The notes beneath the pieces were generated by a model. The model was not told the DNA's origin, searched no databases, and was given only the letters and a program-made list of their open reading frames with translations. A DNA stretch of 34,341 nt from an uncultured Bacilli bacterium. Lineage in GTDB: Bacteria; Bacillota_I; Bacilli_A; RF39; UBA660. A program made the position numbers and the translations under genes. Below, piece after piece: positions 28,485 to 34,341 of the stretch (positions within the stretch are counted from its first letter, which is position 1; every line of letters starts with the position of its first letter). Location: positions 1 to 34,341 of the forward strand of contig CANRGD010000007.1 in the NCBI GenBank assembly GCA_947630105.1, in the 5' to 3' direction.

Positions 28485-29588
28485 TTAATAAGACTGCGAT
28501 AAATTTAGAAATGTTAATTTATTAATTTGGAATAATTTTTCACTATCAGTTACATGAACATATAAATCAAGGGTAGTTTTTACACTTGAATGTCCTAATA
28601 TTTCACTTAATGATTTAATATCTACACCACATAATAAAGATCTAGTAGCAAAAGTATGACGTAAAATATGGAATTTATATTTTCTAATTGATAAAGATTT
28701 AAGAAAATCAAGATAAAATAGGTAATATTTTTTAGTTGTTATAAAAGTATTTTTACCAGTTAAAAAATAACAATTTTCATTTTTTTGAAATTTTTTTAAA
28801 TATGGTAATATTGCATTATTTATTGGAATATTTCTAATAGAATTTTGTGTTTTTGGAGAATCTATTATTATTTTTGTTTTATTTTTATTAGTAGTGTCTT
28901 TATTTTTAACCCTGATTAAAGTTTTATTAATATGAATTATTTTATTTTTAATATCAATATCTTTCCACTGTAAAGCACATAATTCTCCAATTCTAAGCCC
29001 AGAAAATAAAACAAATAAAATAGCAAAAACTTTAATATCATTACTATTTTTAGCTGCTTTTTCAATAGTTTTTATTTCATAATCATTTAAAGTAATAATT
29101 TTCTTGGGTATAAATTTCGGCATTTCTATTTTTATATTAATATTTTTATAGTTTAAGAATTGTTTTAATACTAATAATATATCTTTAATTCTCTTATTAC
29201 CTAAGTTTTCTTCTTTTAAGTAATTAGTAAATTCAATAACATTTTTTTCAGTTAAGTTTTTAATTTTTATATTTTTAAAATAAGGGATAATTTTGGAATT
29301 TACTATAGAATAATAGTTAGTATAACTAGAATCCTTAAGTAAAACTTTACTATTAAGCTAGCAATTAATTGAATCAGAAAAACTATCTTTTTCAGATATT
29401 GATTTTTTTAAATTTTCTTGGGTAAAAGTTTTTAATTTTTCTTCTCTTTTTTGTTTTACTTCAAGATAACTTCTTGCATAAACAAAACCATATTTTTTTA
29501 TTCTTCCAAATTCATCTCTTTCTTTTACATATCTTGCTTCATATCTGCCATCTTTTCTTTTAGTTATATTTTCTCCTTTTTTTGGCAT
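28485..29588 (-). pseudogene. Tyrosine recombinase/integrase interrupted by one in-frame TAG (29358-29360)
   Basis: ORFs 29358..29588 (N-terminal arm domain, MPKKGENITKRKDGRYEARYVKERDEFGRIKKYG) and 28485..29123 (catalytic: GLRIGELCALQW, HILRHTFATR, LGHSSVKTTLDLYVH) share a reading frame; the 78 codons between are open and encode a SAM-like core-binding domain (LNSKVLLKDSSYTNYYSIVNSKIIPYFKNIKIKNLTEKNVIEFTNYLKEENLGNKRIKDILLVLKQFLNYKNINIKIE). Confidence 0.9.
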
Positions 29589-29710
29589 ATTACTCCTCCT
29601 TTTTTTTATTTTAAGACTTGATTTTTGACTGCTATTAAAATTTTTTTGAAGTATAAGTTTTACAATATTTTATTATTTTAAGAAAAATAGTGTAAAAATT
29701 TGTCAGATTA

Positions 29711-29719
29711 TGTTATAAT
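29711..29719 (+). promoter_or_regulatory. Outward-facing extended -10 promoter inside the invertible segment
   Basis: TGTTATAAT between the recombinase start and IRR, reading toward the SipW-type gene at 29789. Confidence 0.6.
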
Positions 29720-29747
29720 TCTAATTGATAATAGCAAAAGGTTTTAG

Positions 29748-29771
29748 GATAAAGTCTTAAACTTTATTCTT
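29748..29771. repeat. Right arm of 24-bp perfect inverted repeat (IRR)
   Basis: GATAAAGTCTTAAACTTTATTCTT, exact reverse complement of 28412-28435. Confidence 0.97.
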
Positions 29772-29788
29772 GTTAAGGAGGAGGTATT

Positions 29789-30433
29789 ATGGACACTATT
29801 AAACAAGATAAAAAGGGAATTGTTGGTAAAATATTTAAAACTATCTTTTTTTTGATAGCTTTTATTATTTTAGTAATAGCTGGAATTATTATGTTTAAAG
29901 CAAATACTGATCCAGATAAAGTGCCAGATGTATTTGGATATAAACCTATGATAGTATTATCAGGATCTATGGAAACTTCAATTCATACAGGGGATTTAGT
30001 GTTTGTAAAAATGGTAGATACAACTATTTTGAAAAAAGGTGATGTAATTGCTTTTAGAAATGAAGAAGATACTGTTACTACACATAGAATTGTAGAAATT
30101 GTTTTTGAAGATGGAAAACAATATTTTAAAACTAAAGGAGACGCTAATAATGCTGAAGATACTAACTTGGTAGCTATGGAAGATGTTGAAGGATTATATG
30201 TCGGAAGAATAGCTAAAGCGGGTAATTTCTTAATGTTTATGCAAAAACCTATGGGGTTGTTTATAGTTTTATTAGTAATTTTAGTAGTTGGGTTATTATG
30301 GCTATATATTATTAGTAAAAGAGATGATAAGAAATATAGTAAAGAAGAAGAAAAAGATAGATTAGAGTTTGAAGAATTTAAAAGAAAAAGAGAATTAGAA
30401 CGTCAAAATAATGAAAAAAAAGAAGATAAATAA
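29789..30433 (+). CDS. SipW-type signal peptidase I (ER-type Ser/His)
   Basis: MIVLSGSMETSIHTGDLVFVK, GDVIAF, TVTTHRIVEI, YFKTKGDANNAEDTNLV; TM at both ends. Confidence 0.9.
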   Translation: MDTIKQDKKGIVGKIFKTIFFLIAFIILVIAGIIMFKANTDPDKVPDVFGYKPMIVLSGSMETSIHTGDLVFVKMVDTTILKKGDVIAFRNEEDTVTTHRIVEIVFEDGKQYFKTKGDANNAEDTNLVAMEDVEGLYVGRIAKAGNFLMFMQKPMGLFIVLLVILVVGLLWLYIISKRDDKKYSKEEEKDRLEFEEFKRKRELERQNNEKKEDK

Positions 30434-30437
30434 GGAG

Positions 30438-30491
30438 ATATAAAAGGTGAGAATCCTTTTATATATAGAAATAATATTCTAGAATATTATT
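30438..30491 (+). other. Two tandem RNA hairpins between the SipW-type gene and first substrate gene
   Basis: ATATAAAAGG-tgagaat-CCTTTTATAT, then perfect palindrome AATAATATTCT/AGAATATTATT; no terminal T run. Confidence 0.65.
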
Positions 30492-30520
30492 CTCAAAATT
30501 GTTGTAAGGAGGTGAAAAAA

Positions 30521-31198
30521 TTGAAAAAGAAAACTGTATATTCAGCAATGGTAGTAGTTATGTTGCTAGCAATTTCTTTATACTTTATAGGTGGAACATA
30601 CGCTAGATATGTTAGTGAATTTGATGGTAGCGGAAATGTTGATATAGCAAAATGGGCAGTTGCTTTGAAAAGTGGTGAACAACCATTAAATAAAAATTTT
30701 GAATTGACATTAAAACCTGTTGCTAATGAGCATGTTGTTACTGGTAAAATTGCTCCATCAGTTACAGCTACTGGAGAAATAGATGTTGAATTAAATGGTA
30801 CAGAAGTATCTGTTGATGTTATTTCTACTATTTCAGAAGACGCAGTTAAAAATGCTTTAACTACACTTGGTGCAGCTGATGTAGATGATAGTGGTATAGA
30901 TGTAAAAGTTACTGTTACTAAAGATGAAGGTGCTGAAAATATAAAGGACATAAGTGGTAGTGGTACTTCAGATTCACCTTATCTAGTTGCATTAAATAGT
31001 ACTGAAAGTGGATTTGGGGAAACTGATAAAATAAAAGTTACTGTGAAAGTTACTTGGACAAATGATGATGCCAAGAGTACAGCTCATACAAAGATTGGTG
31101 AAGCTGCAGCAACAGCTTCCGCAGCAACTTTAAAAGTTCCTTTTAAATTACAAATTGTTCAACATATTCAAGATCAAAAATATACACCAGGAACTTAA
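30521..31198 (+). CDS. TasA/camelysin-like SipW-dependent secreted protein
   Basis: N-term TM ending GGTYARYVSEFDGSGNVDIAKWAVAL; TTG at 30521 with RBS aaggagg (GTG at 30512 overlaps the RBS). Confidence 0.7.
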   Translation: MKKKTVYSAMVVVMLLAISLYFIGGTYARYVSEFDGSGNVDIAKWAVALKSGEQPLNKNFELTLKPVANEHVVTGKIAPSVTATGEIDVELNGTEVSVDVISTISEDAVKNALTTLGAADVDDSGIDVKVTVTKDEGAENIKDISGSGTSDSPYLVALNSTESGFGETDKIKVTVKVTWTNDDAKSTAHTKIGEAAATASAATLKVPFKLQIVQHIQDQKYTPGT

Positions 31199-31201
31199 TA
31201 G

Positions 31202-31251
31202 ATTGGAAGTTAAAACTTCCAATAAGGGCTATAAGTTTTATAACCCTTATT
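31202..31251 (+). other. Two tandem RNA hairpins after the first substrate gene
   Basis: ATTGGAAGTT-aa-AACTTCCAAT, then AATAAGGGcTATAA-gtt-TTATAaCCCTTATT; no T run. Confidence 0.65.
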
Positions 31252-31290
31252 GAAGGCTTTAAGGACATAGAAAAGTGGTGATAAATATAG

Positions 31291-32073
31291 ATGAGTACAC
31301 AAAAGAAAAAAGAGAAAACTAATGAAAAAAACTTTGTGGTAATGATACTTATTCTAATTGCTTTAATTATAATTATCTTTTTACTTGTTGGAAATCTAGG
31401 ATTTATTGACCATAGACCTCGAATCCCAACGGGAAACGTAGATATTTTTGATATAATTTTTCAAAAAAATTGTGATACTACCTGCACTTGCAACTGTATT
31501 TGCAATAATGGTAATTGTAATAATTGTAATAATACTACGGGTGGTAATGCAAATACTAACAATAATACTGGAAGTAATACGGAAAATACTGGTGAATCAA
31601 GTGGTAGTGTTAAGCCAAATATTCCAACTTCACCAGAAGATAAAGATGGTATAGAAGTTTTTGATGAGGAAACAGAATATTTTCAAAATACACAACTTCA
31701 TATATTTACTAATACAGCTTATTATGTTGTTGATGATAAAATTGCTCCTACAAGTGAAAATACATACCAATTTGTAATAAGAAATAATAATGAATTTAAT
31801 ATAAAATATGATTTAGATTTATTTGAAGATAATAAATTTAATATTAATATGAAATATCGTTTAAAATTAAATAATGTATATGTTGCAGGAAATGATGATG
31901 AATGGTTGACTTATAAAGAATTACAACAAAAAGATATTGAACTTGCAGCCAATACTTATGATGTGTATACATTAGACTGGAAGTGGTTTGAATCAAGTAA
32001 TGATACAGAAGTAGGTACAAAAATAAATTCTAATTATAAATTGGAATTAAAAATTACAGCTTCTGGGTATTAA
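31291..32073 (+). CDS. Membrane-anchored surface protein with Cys-rich and Asn-rich juxtamembrane segment
   Basis: Single TM, then CDTTCTCNCICNNGNCNNCNNTTGGNANTNNNTGSN, then TasA-like beta domain. Confidence 0.65.
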   Translation: MSTQKKKEKTNEKNFVVMILILIALIIIIFLLVGNLGFIDHRPRIPTGNVDIFDIIFQKNCDTTCTCNCICNNGNCNNCNNTTGGNANTNNNTGSNTENTGESSGSVKPNIPTSPEDKDGIEVFDEETEYFQNTQLHIFTNTAYYVVDDKIAPTSENTYQFVIRNNNEFNIKYDLDLFEDNKFNINMKYRLKLNNVYVAGNDDEWLTYKELQQKDIELAANTYDVYTLDWKWFESSNDTEVGTKINSNYKLELKITASGY

Positions 32074-32092
32074 AAAGAAAGAAGGTGTAACG

Positions 32093-32674
32093 ATGTCTAC
32101 AAGAAAAAAATATAAATTAAAAAGAATAAAAAATTTCTTAATATTTTATATGTTTGTGTGTATTTTATTTGTAGCTAGTTACACTTTATCTAGATATGTA
32201 GAAACAACAGAAGGTACAAGTGGATTAGGAATAGCTAAATTTAGTGTTACTGTAAATGGTATAAAAGTTACTGAGGGGAATCCTTTTATATTAAATTATA
32301 AAGATATTACAAATACTTCAGAAAAAATAGCTCCTAATACAAGAGGATATTTTGAATTTGAAATAAATCCAAAGGGAACAGAGGTAAGTTTAGAATATGA
32401 ATTTAATTTTGATTTAAAAGAAATACCTGAAGAGTTTAAATTAGCATATTTTACTATAAATGATGGGGAAGAACAGTATGATATTACTGATACTAATATT
32501 ATAAAAAATGAGTTACTTCTTTCTAATAAAGAAGAGGGATTTACGGAAGATGAGAAAATAAATATAAAAGTTTATTGGACTTGGGATGTTGCTGAAGAAA
32601 TTACTAATCCAGATGTTAGTACTATAGATAATAAAAATATTAGTATTATAGCTGTAATAAGACAAAAGCTATAA
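32093..32674 (+). CDS. TasA/camelysin-like secreted protein
   Basis: N-term TM ending SYTLSRYVETTEGTSGLGIAKFSVTVNG. Confidence 0.7.
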   Translation: MSTRKKYKLKRIKNFLIFYMFVCILFVASYTLSRYVETTEGTSGLGIAKFSVTVNGIKVTEGNPFILNYKDITNTSEKIAPNTRGYFEFEINPKGTEVSLEYEFNFDLKEIPEEFKLAYFTINDGEEQYDITDTNIIKNELLLSNKEEGFTEDEKINIKVYWTWDVAEEITNPDVSTIDNKNISIIAVIRQKL

Positions 32675-32691
32675 TAAGACAGGAGGTAGCA

Positions 32692-33210
32692 ATGGAAAGG
32701 TATGGACTAAAAAAAGAATTAGTTATTACACTTACTTTTTTTGTATGTGTTTTATTTGTCTTTACTTTTAATGCTACATCTAGTAGATATAGGGGAGAAA
32801 TTCAAGGTCGAGCAAATGATGTTTTAGCTGTTCCAGTTATTGGATTAGAAAATCCTACTTTTACATATACAGCACAAAATGTATTACCAGGATTTACTGA
32901 TGAAGCTGATTTTTATGTTACTAATTATGATAATACAAAAAATAATGAAATTTTAATGAAGTATTATTTAAAAATTCAGTTAAATACTATTATACCAATA
33001 AAAGTTACTTTAACAGATGCTAATGAGTTAGAGTTGCCATTATTAGAAGATGGAAAAACTGAAGAGTTTATTTTACCTTATGATAAAACGATGAGAACAA
33101 AATTTCATCTAAAAATAGAATGGGATAAAAAAGATAACAGTTATGAATATGCTGGTAAAGATATAAGTTTAAAAATAGATTTAATAGCGACACAAGTAGT
33201 TGAGGGATAA
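32692..33210 (+). CDS. TasA/camelysin-like secreted protein
   Basis: N-term TM ending NATSSRYRGEIQGRANDVLAVPVIGL; beta-rich body. Confidence 0.6.
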   Translation: MERYGLKKELVITLTFFVCVLFVFTFNATSSRYRGEIQGRANDVLAVPVIGLENPTFTYTAQNVLPGFTDEADFYVTNYDNTKNNEILMKYYLKIQLNTIIPIKVTLTDANELELPLLEDGKTEEFILPYDKTMRTKFHLKIEWDKKDNSYEYAGKDISLKIDLIATQVVEG

Positions 33211-33211
33211 A

Positions 33212-33724
33212 ATGGAAATAGTAAAAAAAATAGGAAAAATATTATTTTATATAGTTTTAGTAATTATGGCTTTATATAGTACATTTATAATTATGCAAAA
33301 AATAATTTGGAGAGATAAGACTCCTGAGTTTATGGGATATAAAAATTTTATTATTTTAACAGGAAGTATGAAGCCAACGCTTAACAGCGGAGATATTGTT
33401 GTGGTAAAAGAAAGTAAGGATATTAAAGAAAATGATATAATTTCTTTTAAAGTAGATAATTCTGTAATTACGCATAGAGTATATGATATTTATAAAGAAA
33501 ATGGAAAAATATATTATATTACTAAAGGAGATGCCAATACTGGAACAGATACCGAGTTAATAAGCATAGAAGATATAGAAGGTAAATATTGTTTTAGAAT
33601 TCCTTTTTTAGGTAATGTCATTTTATTTTTACAAAAACCTAGTGGAATTGTTCTTTTATTTGGAATATTAGGAATTTATTTATTAGTTAGTTTTTTAAAA
33701 TCAACTAAAAGTCAAGAAAAATAA
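33212..33724 (+). CDS. Second SipW-type signal peptidase I
   Basis: FIILTGSMKPTLNSGDIVVVKE, SVITHRVYDIY, YYITKGDANTGTDTELI. ATG 33212 preferred over ORF-track start 33200. Confidence 0.88.
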   Translation: MEIVKKIGKILFYIVLVIMALYSTFIIMQKIIWRDKTPEFMGYKNFIILTGSMKPTLNSGDIVVVKESKDIKENDIISFKVDNSVITHRVYDIYKENGKIYYITKGDANTGTDTELISIEDIEGKYCFRIPFLGNVILFLQKPSGIVLLFGILGIYLLVSFLKSTKSQEK

Positions 33725-33740
33725 TGGGGAAGTGGTGAAA

Positions 33741-34341
33741 ATGAAAAAGAAGGAGATTGCTAAGATTTTAATACTGGCAGTTATTACTGTTGGATATGTC
33801 TTTTCTTGTGGAAAATCTTATGCAAGATATGTTTTAACTAAGCAATCTGAAACTACATTTTCAGCAGAGCCTTTTTATTTTGAAGTAGAAGATATAACAA
33901 AAGATCATATTTATGCAAGGAAAAATCAAGTTGTTAGTTTAAAGATAATGAATTATGTTGATGATCAATCAAATGAATTTGATACTGAATATACTATTTA
34001 CTTAGAAGATAATGACATTTTTACTTTAGAGCAAGGGCAAGTAGAAGGAACAATTGGTGCATCAAAAAGCGAAAAAACAGAAGAATTAAAATTAGAGTTA
34101 AAACCAAATTTTAAAACAGGTGGAAGTATTACTTTTGTGGTAAAGACGACAGAACCATATACAAAAGAAGTTAAAATAGTAGTACCTGTAAATAAATTAG
34201 GCGATTATGTATTAGAACTTGGTGAAGGTAAAACATGTTATTATTATAATGAAACATGGGGTGGATCTTATCAAAATATAATACAAACTGATGCACCTTG
34301 TAATGGTGATAATGGATTTAATGATATACCACCTTATCATA
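33741..34341 (+). CDS. TasA/SipW-substrate-like protein, truncated by window end
   Basis: ATG at 33741, open to the last base: MKKKEIAKILILAVITVGYVFSCGKSYARYVLTKQSETTFSAEPFYFEVED...; absent from the ORF track. Confidence 0.75.
   Translation, partial: MKKKEIAKILILAVITVGYVFSCGKSYARYVLTKQSETTFSAEPFYFEVEDITKDHIYARKNQVVSLKIMNYVDDQSNEFDTEYTIYLEDNDIFTLEQGQVEGTIGASKSEKTEELKLELKPNFKTGGSITFVVKTTEPYTKEVKIVVPVNKLGDYVLELGEGKTCYYYNETWGGSYQNIIQTDAPCNGDNGFNDIPPYH

Noticed and set aside
29358-29360. Alternative genetic code explaining the TAG in the recombinase
   Set aside because: TAG terminates other well-defined genes in the window (e.g. 4745, 19363).
28412-29771. Integrated prophage or ICE with attL/attR
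   Set aside because: The repeats are inverted, not direct, the segment is only 1.36 kb, and there are no phage or conjugation genes. An invertible segment fits better.
31472-31654. ORF 31472..31654 (+)
   Set aside because: Alternative frame of the Asn-rich linker in 31291..32073; I/V-rich translation is an artefact of AAT repeats.
1-34341. CRISPR array or IS-element transposase
   Set aside because: No regularly spaced direct repeats and no transposase-like ORF seen on either strand.

Overview
Very AT-rich window from a low-GC, Bacillota-like chromosome (organism not determined). From left to right it carries: decayed surface-protein remnants; an aryl-sulfate sulfotransferase, OmpR-type two-component system, Cys-less thioredoxin-like protein, HtrA and ABC-transporter block sharing a promoter motif; a two-gene NHEJ module (Ku and LigD-type ligase); tRNA-Arg and tRNA-Pro; a HELSH metallopeptidase-like protein; a radical-SAM/TIGR03915-like DNA-repair pair followed by a divergent GroEL paralog, with a LexA-like box in front; DUF362, DHH and RarA genes; an AbiE-type toxin-antitoxin pair beside a long nested inverted repeat; an mnmA-to-desulfoferrodoxin redox cluster; and an operon with two SipW-type signal peptidases and several TasA/camelysin-like substrates. 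The main discovery candidate is at 28412-29771. A 24-bp perfect inverted repeat encloses a tyrosine recombinase gene and an outward-facing promoter immediately upstream of the SipW/TasA-like operon, which is the architecture of an invertible-promoter (phase-variation) switch. The recombinase reading frame is broken by one in-frame TAG, so the switch may be locked in the ON orientation. All family names come from reading the translations and recalling motifs; no database search was run.
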